A stretch of 12,137 nucleotides of DNA. Source: an uncultured Bdellovibrionales bacterium (GTDB taxonomy: Bacteria > Bdellovibrionota > FAC87 > UBA2466). Of the stretch, positions 6,901-12,137 are shown piece by piece (the stretch's first letter is position 1; each line of letters begins with the position of its first letter). Location: positions 1-12,137 of the forward strand of contig CALCZU010000137.1 of the NCBI GenBank assembly GCA_937903155.1, read 5' to 3'. The translations under genes and the position numbers were made by a program. The notes under the pieces were generated by a model, which was not told the DNA's origin, made no database searches, and worked only from the letters and a program-made list of their open reading frames with translations.

Positions 6901-8576
6901 TGCTGATTAAACTGTTCTTGTTTTTGCTGTTCAGATGCGATTTGCCCCGGAATCGCGTTCTCTGCGTTTTGAAGAATTCCGATTTTTGATTTTAGGCTTT
7001 CAATCTTAGACTTTAACTTCTCATTTGCTTGCGCCAATTGAGGTTTCTGCGCTTTCAATTGGTTGAGTTGATTATTAAGCTTTTGGCCTTCTCCCAGGAG
7101 CGCCATTTCACGTCTTTTCAATTCTGCAAGCTTTTTCAAACCTTCGGGAGTGTGTTCCTGCATGACCTTTTGAATCTCGGCACGCACATCGGCAACTTCT
7201 TTTTGGTTCTTCTCAACGAGATTGGCTTGTTGAGCAATTTCTTGGTCAATCGACGCGAGCTTCGATTGATTTTGATTGATTTCGGATTGGGCGCTGTTGA
7301 TTTCAGACTGCGCACTTGAAATCTGACCGGCAATTCCGGCTTTTTGGCTTTGAAGATTCGCAATTTTCTGATTGGATTGAGAAATATTTCCATTCACGTC
7401 TGCAATCTTCGAATCGACTTGAGAAATTTCAGCTTTGATCGGTGCGATTTGCGAATCGATATTCGCGATATTCGAATTCACGTTGGACAAACGCCCCGTC
7501 ACTTCTTCGACATCGCCTTTTAATTTTTGAATTCGATTTTCGAGTTTGGGAAGATTTTCTGTTAGGTTTTCTTTCTTCTTCGTTTGATTCGCGATTTGAT
7601 TATTCTTGTTTCCGATATTTTCTTTAAAACGAACGAGATCGCCTTCTAAATTCTCTTTCCGTTTTCCAAGCTGCGCAATCGCTTGGGTGGCTTCGCTGAC
7701 ATTGCCTTCGACGACCGAAATCTGTTGTTCGATGCGTTTTCTATCGTTTTCCAACGCTCCCAGTTTTTGGTCAAAGTCCGCGATTTGTCCTGCCAATTCG
7801 TCGAGTCGTTTCTGACGATTTGCGACTTCGGTCTGAAGGCCAGAGACTTCCGAAGCGATGCCAGCCTTTTCGGTCTCTTTCGCGGCTTTTTGAGTGTTCA
7901 ACTGCGCGATGGCTTGGGTCAGGTTCGTTTGTCTTTCGGCTAAATTTGCAATGCGTTGTTCAAGGCGAGGTTTTTCTTGATTTAACTGTGCTAAATTTTG
8001 AGTGGAAGTCTGAATTTCGTTTTGGAGTGTGGCGACCGTGTTACTTTCTCTATCGCGTTCCTGGGTGGCTACCGCAAGCTGTCGGTTGAGTTCTAGGAGA
8101 TTTCTGCGGGTGGCTTCTAAGTCGGCCGCGATTTTAATGCGACGTCTGTTTGCGGTATCGAGTTGAGTCGTCAGGTTATCCACTTCCCCGGACTGGGTTG
8201 CGATCTTTAAATCGATTTCGCGAATTTCTTGTTCTAAGGTAGAGACAGAAAACTTGTTGTTCGAAATTGACTGGGTGAGGCTTTGGATTTCGCTTTGCAA
8301 ATTTGAAATACTTGTCTTCGAACTCGAGATATTTCCTTGCTCGGTATTGATTTGACTTAACGTTTCGGCTTTTTGATTTTCGAGTTCGAGTCGCGCTTTT
8401 TCTTTTTGCCTTAAGTCTGCGAGTGCCGTGCTGGCGGCTTGCCGAGCACTATCGCTGATATTCTTTTTCTCTCCGTAGATGCCATAAAACTTCTGGTAAT
8501 TGACTCGATCCGGAATTTCAGCAACCAAAAGTCCAGAAACAACGAGCGTGGAAACTAAGGAATGAAAACGTGACAT
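3948..8576 (-). CDS. Giant exported/anchored coiled-coil protein with GX3 and YX3 tetrad arrays
   Basis: This 1542-residue protein is of unknown function. Residues 1-19 (basic start, then LVSTLVVSGLLVA) form a signal peptide or membrane anchor without a strong cleavage site. Residues ~40-945 are nearly continuous Gln/Asn/Ser/Lys/Glu-rich coiled coil with scattered prolines (e.g. 477, 543, 648, 765). Residues 963-1047 carry Gly every fourth position, 1163-1247 an aromatic residue every fourth position, and 1262-1290 a second Gly array. Residues ~1325-1430 and ~1432-1542 are two beta-rich, Ig/CARDB-like domains. I found no Cys in the whole protein and no Walker A motif, so an SMC/Rad50 reading is unsupported. 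A GGGGGG run six bases before the ATG is the only ribosome-binding candidate. The gene is monocistronic, convergent with pyrE. A fibrous envelope or surface role is inference. Confidence 0.9.
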   Translation of the reverse strand: MSRFHSLVSTLVVSGLLVAEIPDRVNYQKFYGIYGEKKNISDSARQAASTALADLRQKEKARLELENQKAETLSQINTEQGNISSSKTSISNLQSEIQSLTQSISNNKFSVSTLEQEIREIDLKIATQSGEVDNLTTQLDTANRRRIKIAADLEATRRNLLELNRQLAVATQERDRESNTVATLQNEIQTSTQNLAQLNQEKPRLEQRIANLAERQTNLTQAIAQLNTQKAAKETEKAGIASEVSGLQTEVANRQKRLDELAGQIADFDQKLGALENDRKRIEQQISVVEGNVSEATQAIAQLGKRKENLEGDLVRFKENIGNKNNQIANQTKKKENLTENLPKLENRIQKLKGDVEEVTGRLSNVNSNIANIDSQIAPIKAEISQVDSKIADVNGNISQSNQKIANLQSQKAGIAGQISSAQSEINSAQSEINQNQSKLASIDQEIAQQANLVEKNQKEVADVRAEIQKVMQEHTPEGLKKLAELKRREMALLGEGQKLNNQLNQLKAQKPQLAQANEKLKSKIESLKSKIGILQNAENAIPGQIASEQQKQEQFNQQKSTLESRKQALASQIQGNESKKADLVAKKATLQGELDSKNSALSTASSELANTKQELQGVTQQIASLQSQISELNQKVDSTQSELSALPAKLQEKQTHLSNAQNRLNGLKTDQSQIAGRIADVSGKRKTVYDIYTGVQSEQNATNGRLNAALTRLKAVDDRISAINGDIAQKTSQLEEARRDSQVAQRRLAETINQIAQLNNQIIPAKQTELASHQQLLSQANTRVEERTRAVEESNRVRLQQERQLANAENEYSRLYALYEKAASDLNYSNAQKSIRTEKIASLKQENEESSSRIIAARGEISEHEDYIRRVQAAIEEYQEYVRSLEPQILTAASVEAQARQVFARLDSDASTKEADTRTAYAKYESVLAQYQSELNEAVRLAKAEGVNPGKNEANERATADGLAQGQADGRSAGLAKGQSAARARDYQKGFAAGRERGLVAGKTEGAKAGTEQGAAEGQSAGTTSGLKKGYDQGYAAGYQIGNEEGFKESHNAQNTEKGFQSGKIAGLDRAKATALKEDYPRGRADAEKEVYGQEAKQKIKIDNSKPEPKEDGFADEISVSSRLKSGLRLLRTEASLDAAGAVPPVDFRYRKYEHQFEHPDFTSSYAKNYDSTYQNAYEGAYPALYKTQYDKVYKTSYDSAYPEAFAVVYPDEIERGDGLGYKNGYDQVYSDAKSESYKTSYAATFSKAETEALPVKYEEGKKIGYEKGKSDGLLAGADAAYKEGYAKGDALAFNENIAALRTQAYDKGRSEILAEVQSSYKVKALSADVTGTMEAGGQVALSLVVRNFGRVQTGADKVIVKVRDLAGTLSLSSNTIHLRNLAAETEAAYSNVAWGKISASSTVGKIDLEVTVFVDEKVVGTFKVEKAISSFFKVASISKTIRLNRPGSWATGQIGIQNISDKNIPPGLWIYITSQDPNIVIQETAMGLPTLAPESTINYTFNVGAKKAGDYSKNVFNVVIKDDAGRIYTSQSYEVPLTGP
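3951..4604 (-). other. Two C-terminal beta-sandwich-like domains of the giant protein
   Basis: Residues ~1325-1430 (VALSLVVRNFGRV, VIVKVRDLAG, KIDLEVTVFVDEKVV) and ~1432-1542 (GQIGIQNISDKNIPPGLWIY, STINYTFNVGAKKAG, NVFNVVIKDDAGRIY) show alternating hydrophobic strands, Gly/Asn turns and the N-x-G/S pattern typical of CARDB and other Ig-like domains of secreted bacterial proteins. The three Trp of the whole protein that I located (1396, 1451, 1471) are here. Family assignment is by pattern only. Confidence 0.5.
4698..4793 (-). repeat. Second, shorter GX3 array of the giant protein
   Basis: It covers residues 1262-1293. Gly is at 1262, 1266, 1270, 1274, 1278, 1286 and 1290, with Ala at 1282. 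Seven of eight tetrad positions are Gly, with Tyr often next to the Gly (GYEK, GYAK). It lies directly between the aromatic array and the C-terminal beta-rich domains. Confidence 0.85.
4827..5090 (-). repeat. Tyrosine/aromatic tetrad (YX3) array within the giant protein
   Basis: It covers residues 1163-1250. Tyr or Phe occupies 19 of the 22 positions spaced by four from 1163 to 1247. The first 13 are unbroken: F1163, then Tyr at 1167 through 1203, F1207, Y1211. The misses are I1215, D1219 and K1235. The intervening residues are small, polar or charged (Asp, Lys, Ser, Thr, Ala). This segment follows a charged linker (about 1070-1160). I do not know a named family defined by this array. Confidence 0.9.
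5427..5690 (-). repeat. Glycine tetrad (GX3) array within the giant protein
   Basis: It covers residues 963-1050. Gly occupies 20 of the 22 positions spaced by four from 963 to 1047 (exceptions Ala983 and Asp987), including 15 consecutive tetrads from 991 to 1047. The intervening residues are mainly Ala, Lys, Glu, Gln, Ser and Tyr. After a one-residue phase slip it resumes briefly at Gly1060, 1064 and 1068. Comparable GX3 runs are known in Yae1/Lto1 (deca-GX3) and in the FliH family, where they mediate helix packing. The run here is longer than in Yae1. Confidence 0.9.
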
Positions 8577-8602
8577 GCAGGGCCCCCCGACCGAAAAATG
8601 TA

Positions 8603-8618
8603 GAGTGATGAATCACTC
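8603..8618. promoter_or_regulatory. Inverted repeat in the leader of the giant gene
   Basis: GAGTGAT and ATCACTC are perfect 7-base arms separated by GA, starting 26 bases upstream of the ATG at 8576 and downstream of the putative promoter. It may be an operator for a dimeric repressor or an RNA hairpin (GAGTGA stem, TGAA loop on the plus reading). No regulator gene is adjacent, so its role is open. Confidence 0.4.
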
Positions 8619-8651
8619 ATAGGGATACGTAGAGCAAAAGATGTGCCCGTG

Positions 8652-8680
8652 TAAATAAAAGAATCTGCGTGCCTGATCAA
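8652..8680 (-). promoter_or_regulatory. Candidate sigma-70-like promoter of the giant gene
   Basis: On the minus strand, TTGATC (8675-8680), a 17-base spacer and TATTTA (8652-8657) match four of six and four of six consensus bases. Transcription would start near 8645, leaving a leader of about 70 bases that includes the inverted repeat. The 173 bases between the MFS stop and this gene's start hold no other gene, and I saw no strong terminator for the MFS transcript there. Confidence 0.45.
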
Positions 8681-8749
8681 CTTGTTAACGACCAAAAATC
8701 TTGGTGCCGAATTGTGACTAGGTGCTCAAGGACTTGTAGTTTTTACCGG

Positions 8750-9970
8750 CTATCCTTCTAGAAAATTCAAATCACGACCGTGGGTTTCGTGAAGTCGGTA
8801 GGCGGATAAAAAAGCAACTGCATGCACAACGACGCCGATGATTAAGGCGCTCGTCAATAAGCTGGTATGTCCGCCCAGCCAGCGAAAAGTCAGAGTCATT
8901 GGAACGACCGAGCCCCGCACAAAATTAGGCACGCTGGTCGTGACGGTTGCTCTTAAATTGGTTCCAAATTGTTCGGCTGCGATGGTGACAAAGACGGCCC
9001 AATATCCTGTCGCAAGGCCGATCCAAAAACAGACTTGATAGTAACCGTCGCTTGTCAGGCCGCGGGATGTCAGAAGAAAAACCGCAATCGCAAGTTCGAG
9101 CGCGAGACAGGCATAGACCACTTTTTTTCGGCTCTTGACCCACTGGCTCACCAAACCGCTTAAGAGATCTCCTAAAGCGACTCCGACGTAGGAGTACATA
9201 ATAGATTTTCCAGCAATGAGTGGAGTGAGAATCTCCAGCTCTCTTCCCAATTCGGGAGAGAATGTCATTAAGATTCCCGCGCAGTACCAAATCGGAATCC
9301 CGATGAGAATACAATAAAGATATTTCATCGCACGTTCTCGATTTGAAAAAAGCATTCTCAAATCTCCACGCTTTACATGAGTTTCGTGTTTGAGTTTTGA
9401 AAAGAGAGTCGACTCTAACGTTCCAAGTCTTAAAACTAAAAGGAAGAGTCCTAATCCTCCTCCAACCCAATAACTGGCGCGCCAGCCTAAGAAATCGGTA
9501 GTGAGCCCCGCCGCAATCGCACCTGATAAACCAATACTGGCCACGATGGCAGTTCCATAACCGCGAGTTTCTTTTGGTAAAATTTCACTAACAAGGGTGA
9601 TGGCCGCACCCAACTCACCCGCAAGTCCCAACCCCGCGATAAATCTTAAAACTGCGTAAGCAGGAACCGACTCCACAAAGCCGTTTGCAATATTCGAAAG
9701 CGAGTACATGAAAATTGAACCAAAAAGAACCGAGAGTCTTCCTTTTTTATCACCGACAATTCCCCAGAACACACCACCGACCAGCATTCCAATCATTTGA
9801 GAATTGAGAAGAAGCACACCGACATCCAAGAGATCCTTATCGGGCACTTGCAAATCTTTTAGGCTTGCAACTCGTAAGATACTAAATAGGACGAGATCAT
9901 AGATATCGACAAAATAGCCGAGCGCTCCGACAAGCACGACTAACCAGACGCGCTTATTCGCTTTTAGCAC
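8750..9970 (-). CDS. Major facilitator superfamily transporter
   Basis: This inner-membrane secondary transporter has 406 residues and about 12 hydrophobic helices. Signature elements are D22/D25 in helix 1 (VDIYDLVLF), the loop 2-3 motif GDKKGR (73-78), RFIAGLGLAGELG in helix 4 (109-121), an LPKETRG segment (131-137) and AEQFGTNLRAT (332-341), which corresponds to the AE-F-T-LR motif of sugar/metabolite:H+ symporters. A hydrophilic loop at about 183-215 separates the two halves. The start is GTG at 9970, directly after the stop of the CoA-binding gene (TAA GTG). It is supported by AAGG five bases upstream. Similarity is to the sugar/organic-acid porter part of the superfamily, but the substrate cannot be deduced. 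It is the last gene of a three-gene minus-strand cluster. Confidence 0.9.
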   Translation of the reverse strand: MLKANKRVWLVVLVGALGYFVDIYDLVLFSILRVASLKDLQVPDKDLLDVGVLLLNSQMIGMLVGGVFWGIVGDKKGRLSVLFGSIFMYSLSNIANGFVESVPAYAVLRFIAGLGLAGELGAAITLVSEILPKETRGYGTAIVASIGLSGAIAAGLTTDFLGWRASYWVGGGLGLFLLVLRLGTLESTLFSKLKHETHVKRGDLRMLFSNRERAMKYLYCILIGIPIWYCAGILMTFSPELGRELEILTPLIAGKSIMYSYVGVALGDLLSGLVSQWVKSRKKVVYACLALELAIAVFLLTSRGLTSDGYYQVCFWIGLATGYWAVFVTIAAEQFGTNLRATVTTSVPNFVRGSVVPMTLTFRWLGGHTSLLTSALIIGVVVHAVAFLSAYRLHETHGRDLNFLEG

Positions 9971-10333
9971 TTAGGCCTTACTTCCCGCGGCAACGATACT
10001 ACAGGCTTGAATGATATTGAGTCCCAAGGCTTCGCCTTTTTCTACCAGTTCATCGCTTTCAGCGCCGGGATTGAGCCACACTTCTTCTACTTTAATTTTT
10101 GCGATGTCTTCGATGACTTTCATCCCCAACTCGGGAGCGAGATACAGACTGACCATTTCCAACTCTTTGACTGGTAAATCTAAAATCGATTTGTAGGTTT
10201 TTAATCCTTCGATTTCGGATTCTTTGGGATTGATGGGATAAATGGTGTACCCAATCCCTCGATAGACGTGGATCGCTTTATTTCCAAACTTACTTTTATC
10301 TTTACTTGCACCGATGATGGCAATGGATGGCAT
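9971..10333 (-). CDS. CoA-binding (CoA_binding_2, YccU-like) protein
   Basis: This 120-residue single-domain Rossmann protein resembles the CoA-binding domain of succinyl-CoA and ADP-forming acyl-CoA synthetases. Landmarks from the ATG at 10333 are IAIIGASKDKSKFGN (4-18, the nucleotide loop), YPINPK (32-37), VWLNPGAESDELV and the terminal ACSIVAAGS. I start at this ATG because the family begins immediately before IAIIGAS. An in-frame TTG at 10369 would add 12 residues lying over the DUF423 gene. The gap to DUF423 is 10 bases, with no clear ribosome-binding site. It abuts the MFS gene. Members are small cytosolic proteins whose exact role is not settled. Confidence 0.9.
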   Translation of the reverse strand: MPSIAIIGASKDKSKFGNKAIHVYRGIGYTIYPINPKESEIEGLKTYKSILDLPVKELEMVSLYLAPELGMKVIEDIAKIKVEEVWLNPGAESDELVEKGEALGLNIIQACSIVAAGSKA

Positions 10334-10343
10334 GGGTCGTATC

Positions 10344-10718
10344 TTATAAAGACATTTTGGAGACGGCAAGTGCCGTCATCAGCCAACCGGCGAGATAGAG
10401 TGTTCCGCCTAAAGGAGTAATCGCTCCGAAAACTTTGATTCCAGAGAAAGCTAAACAATAAAGGCTTCCCGAAAAAAGTAGAGTTCCGATGAGAAAGGAA
10501 TACCCACTCCAATTGAGAAGTTTTTCGTCGGTTCTTAAAAGAAGAAGGCCGACTAAGAGCAGCGCTCCCGAGTGGAAGAATTGATATTCGACGGCGGTTT
10601 TATAAACCCCCATTGCGTAATCATCGAAACGCGTTTTCAATGCGTGCGCTCCGAATGCGCCAAAGGTGACACTTAAAAATGCTTGAAGACATCCTGAAAT
10701 TAAAAAGAATTTTGCCAT
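10344..10718 (-). CDS. DUF423 (YgdD/TMEM256 family) membrane protein
   Basis: This small integral membrane protein has 124 residues and about four transmembrane helices. The family is recognised by GAFGAHALK near the N-terminus (20-28), VEYQFFHSGALLLVGL in the middle and FSGSLYCLA followed by GAITPLGGTLYLAGW near the C-terminus. Length is normal. Function is unknown; the family is widespread in bacteria and in mitochondria-bearing eukaryotes. It is the first gene of the cluster with the CoA-binding and MFS genes. No good ribosome-binding site precedes the ATG apart from GGGGA touching it, and a promoter lies very close (see 10725-10753). Confidence 0.93.
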   Translation of the reverse strand: MAKFFLISGCLQAFLSVTFGAFGAHALKTRFDDYAMGVYKTAVEYQFFHSGALLLVGLLLLRTDEKLLNWSGYSFLIGTLLFSGSLYCLAFSGIKVFGAITPLGGTLYLAGWLMTALAVSKMSL

Positions 10719-10724
10719 TCCCCG

Positions 10725-10753
10725 TATTTACTTGGGCAAATGGGCAAAGGCAA
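10725..10753 (-). promoter_or_regulatory. Candidate promoter of the DUF423 cluster, near-leaderless
   Basis: On the minus strand, TTGCCT (10748-10753), 17 bases and TAAATA (10725-10730) precede the DUF423 ATG by only six bases, so transcription would begin at or near the start codon. The 79-base gap to the upstream hydrolase gene holds nothing else recognisable apart from short GGCAAA direct repeats. Confidence 0.35.
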
Positions 10754-10797
10754 GAACGGCTCGAGACGCTAGTCGTTTTCCTAGACCTCTGTCGATT

Positions 10798-12051
10798 CTA
10801 CTTTTCCTCAATGAGAGAGAGAGAATATTCATTTAACACATCTTGTCGCGGAGCAATCCACGGGACCGGAATTTTGAGACACTTAGGATCATCGACTAAT
10901 ACCACTTCAGAAAACGACGAACTGCTTTTTCGAACGAATCGCAGGTCGACGAGCTTCACTTGCTTATCTTCCTTCATCAAGAACGGCGCTCGTGAAAATT
11001 GCAAAAATTCTTTCGCAAGACAAGAATGGTCTTGAAAATACTTCAGCCACTTAAGATCAACTCTCACCTGAGTGAGCCAGTGAACATGTTCTAATTTGGG
11101 ATCGGCCTGAAAGTTTCCAACGTCCGTAAAGTTCGTTTTTTCACATCTTGAAAGACCCATGAGTTTGGGAAAAGGTGCCATCACTCCTCGCCGCATAAAA
11201 TAGTGCGTTTTGTCCTCGTGGAGCTCTACGGTCAAAATCGTCCAACAAAATGGATTTGCGGGAAAAGGACTTAAGATGGTGTCCTTTAAAGAAGTCTCTT
11301 CGTACTTCGAAAGATAATACTGAGCGAAGTCTTTTTTAATGTAACTCGAAGTGCGATTAAAGCCCAGAACAAGAAGACAAACTGCGAAGAGTCCCGTCGC
11401 CATTCTCCAACGAGGAGAAATATATCTCATAGCGAAGTAGAAAAGAATCGCCCAGACTGTAAGTGACACTGAAAGTTCGTACGGCACCATTCCTGTGCCC
11501 CATGTCAGTAATACCCCGATGATTGCAAGAGTTGCGAGCGCGATTCGACTATAGCGTGTTGAAAAGCATCGAATGAGCGAGAGGGTGAGAGTTACCCAAA
11601 GCCAAGGTTCGACAATAAAAAGCGTGTCTCCATAGAACCAGCGATTGCTGAAAGGCCAAAAAGGATGAACTCCGTAGCTATTGAGTCCATCGAGCCAAAG
11701 ATGAATGAGAGGACCGAGAAAACAAAGCGCACCGACGGCTCTCCAATCCATTTTCTCAAATGAGTGTTTGCGAAACCTTGCAAAATATCTTAGCCCGAAG
11801 AAAAGCAGAAGCGCCTCGGGAAGCGCCATCAGAATAGTATGCGTGTGCCCTCGGTGATGGAGGAGATTTCCAAGTCGTCCTAAAAGACCCGAGTAAAAAA
11901 CATCCACGTCCGGGAAATTATTTGCGATGATAGATGCAATGAGGAGATATCGTCGAAAAATGCGGTTGTCTGGTTTTTCGTTGTACCTTCGGATTTCGTA
12001 AGCGGCCTCACCTACTGCAAGCCCGACGAGCGAATGTGTGATGTTATCCAT
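10798..12051 (-). CDS. YdjM-family membrane-bound metal-dependent hydrolase
   Basis: This inner-membrane protein of the LexA-regulated YdjM/DUF457 superfamily has 417 residues. Conserved polar residues appear in order: MDNITHSLVG with His6, NFPDVDVF (D48, D50), HHRGHTHT (H65, H66, H69, H71), HLWLDGLNSYG (H117, D121), HPFWP (H129) and FYGDTLFIVEPW (D142). These are the predicted metal ligands. About six hydrophobic helices follow His71, up to residue ~232. The remaining ~180 residues form a soluble domain of unknown fold, placed outside or inside depending on helix number. The substrate of the family is not established. The ATG is followed directly by the canonical D-N-I-T-H start. No Shine-Dalgarno sequence is visible. 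The cluster at 10718 starts 79 bases downstream. Confidence 0.92.
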   Translation of the reverse strand: MDNITHSLVGLAVGEAAYEIRRYNEKPDNRIFRRYLLIASIIANNFPDVDVFYSGLLGRLGNLLHHRGHTHTILMALPEALLLFFGLRYFARFRKHSFEKMDWRAVGALCFLGPLIHLWLDGLNSYGVHPFWPFSNRWFYGDTLFIVEPWLWVTLTLSLIRCFSTRYSRIALATLAIIGVLLTWGTGMVPYELSVSLTVWAILFYFAMRYISPRWRMATGLFAVCLLVLGFNRTSSYIKKDFAQYYLSKYEETSLKDTILSPFPANPFCWTILTVELHEDKTHYFMRRGVMAPFPKLMGLSRCEKTNFTDVGNFQADPKLEHVHWLTQVRVDLKWLKYFQDHSCLAKEFLQFSRAPFLMKEDKQVKLVDLRFVRKSSSSFSEVVLVDDPKCLKIPVPWIAPRQDVLNEYSLSLIEEK

Positions 12052-12059
12052 TGTGTGGA

Positions 12060-12068
12060 ATTATAGCA
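12060..12068 (-). promoter_or_regulatory. Extended -10 element of the YdjM-type gene
   Basis: On the minus strand the nine bases read TGCTATAAT, a perfect TG-N-TATAAT extended -10. No good -35 is visible, as is common for this class. The ATG lies only eight bases downstream, so the mRNA would have almost no leader. No LexA-box-like palindrome was seen here. Confidence 0.6.
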
Positions 12069-12082
12069 TAGGTTGGAACGCT

Positions 12083-12137
12083 GTCGTTGCGAGGAGCGTG
12101 AGCGACGACTTGTCCGGCGCAGCTTTAGCGGAGACGG
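12083..12137. repeat. Palindromic intergenic repeat, cut by the window edge
   Basis: GTCGTTGC (12083-12090) and GCGACGAC (12102-12109) form an 8-base stem with one G-T wobble around GAGGAGCGTGA. The text then continues TTGTCCGGCGCAGCTTTAGC, typical of the second half of composite palindromic repeats that I recall from other Gram-negative genomes. It shares the core TTGCGAGG with the repeat at 3888. No gene is visible between 12052 and the end. Confidence 0.5.

Noticed and set aside
3948..8576. SMC, MukB or Rad50-type ATPase reading of the giant coiled-coil gene
   Set aside because: There are no Walker A, Walker B or ABC signature motifs. It has an N-terminal hydrophobic signal and C-terminal beta domains instead of ATPase heads.
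8691..8705. Small hairpin ACCAA...TTGGT as a terminator for the MFS gene
   Set aside because: The stem is only five bases and is not followed by a T-run in the right direction.
9971..10369. Longer CoA-binding protein starting at TTG 10369
   Set aside because: The extra 12 residues overlap the DUF423 coding end and precede the conserved start of the fold. The ATG at 10333 is preferred.

Overview
The window looks like a join of unrelated DNA. Bases 1 to about 940 are GC-rich (45 of 60 bases are G or C in 841-900). They carry a betaproteobacterial, Rhodocyclaceae-like ribosomal protein cluster: a short stretch resembling the end of priB, complete rpsR (S18), and the first ~62 codons of rplI (L9). 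From about 945 to the end, base composition and codon use change abruptly (22 of 60 G+C in 1501-1560), and ordinary chromosomal genes of another Gram-negative bacterium follow without a break. Gene content and moderate GC suggest a Bdellovibrio-type (Bdellovibrionota) genome, but that taxonomy is an impression, not a proof. The GC-rich part itself appears stitched from several short, in-frame gene pieces (lyase, secretin, helicase, PriB tail, rpsR/rplI, ceramidase-like membrane protein). Assembly error at shared short words is the simplest explanation.

In the main part, 938-1936 (minus) encodes a membrane fatty-acid desaturase. It diverges from a plus-strand operon, bcp-pyrF-pyrE (2054-3873), which encodes a thiol peroxidase and the last two enzymes of UMP synthesis. 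The operon ends in a clear stem-loop followed by a perfect palindromic repeat. This 74-base gap also separates it from a convergent giant gene.

The giant gene (3948-8576, minus, 1542 residues) is the most unusual item. It has an N-terminal hydrophobic signal or anchor and about 900 residues of Cys-free coiled coil. A 22-tetrad stretch with glycine at nearly every fourth residue follows, then a linker, then a 22-tetrad stretch with tyrosine or phenylalanine at nearly every fourth residue. A second shorter glycine array and two C-terminal beta-sandwich-like domains complete it. It has no Walker motifs, so it is not an SMC ATPase. It has its own putative promoter and a palindrome in its leader. 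I read it as an exported or envelope-anchored fibrous protein of unknown function.

Upstream on the minus strand lies a tight cluster: DUF423 membrane protein, CoA-binding protein and MFS transporter (10718 down to 8750). The genes are 10 and 0 bases apart. Before it is a YdjM-type membrane metal-dependent hydrolase (10798-12051). Its extended -10 element sits so close to the ATG that the mRNA may be leaderless. The window ends inside a palindromic intergenic repeat. I saw no tRNA, rRNA, CRISPR array, insertion sequence or phage genes apart from a possible helicase scrap at the left edge.
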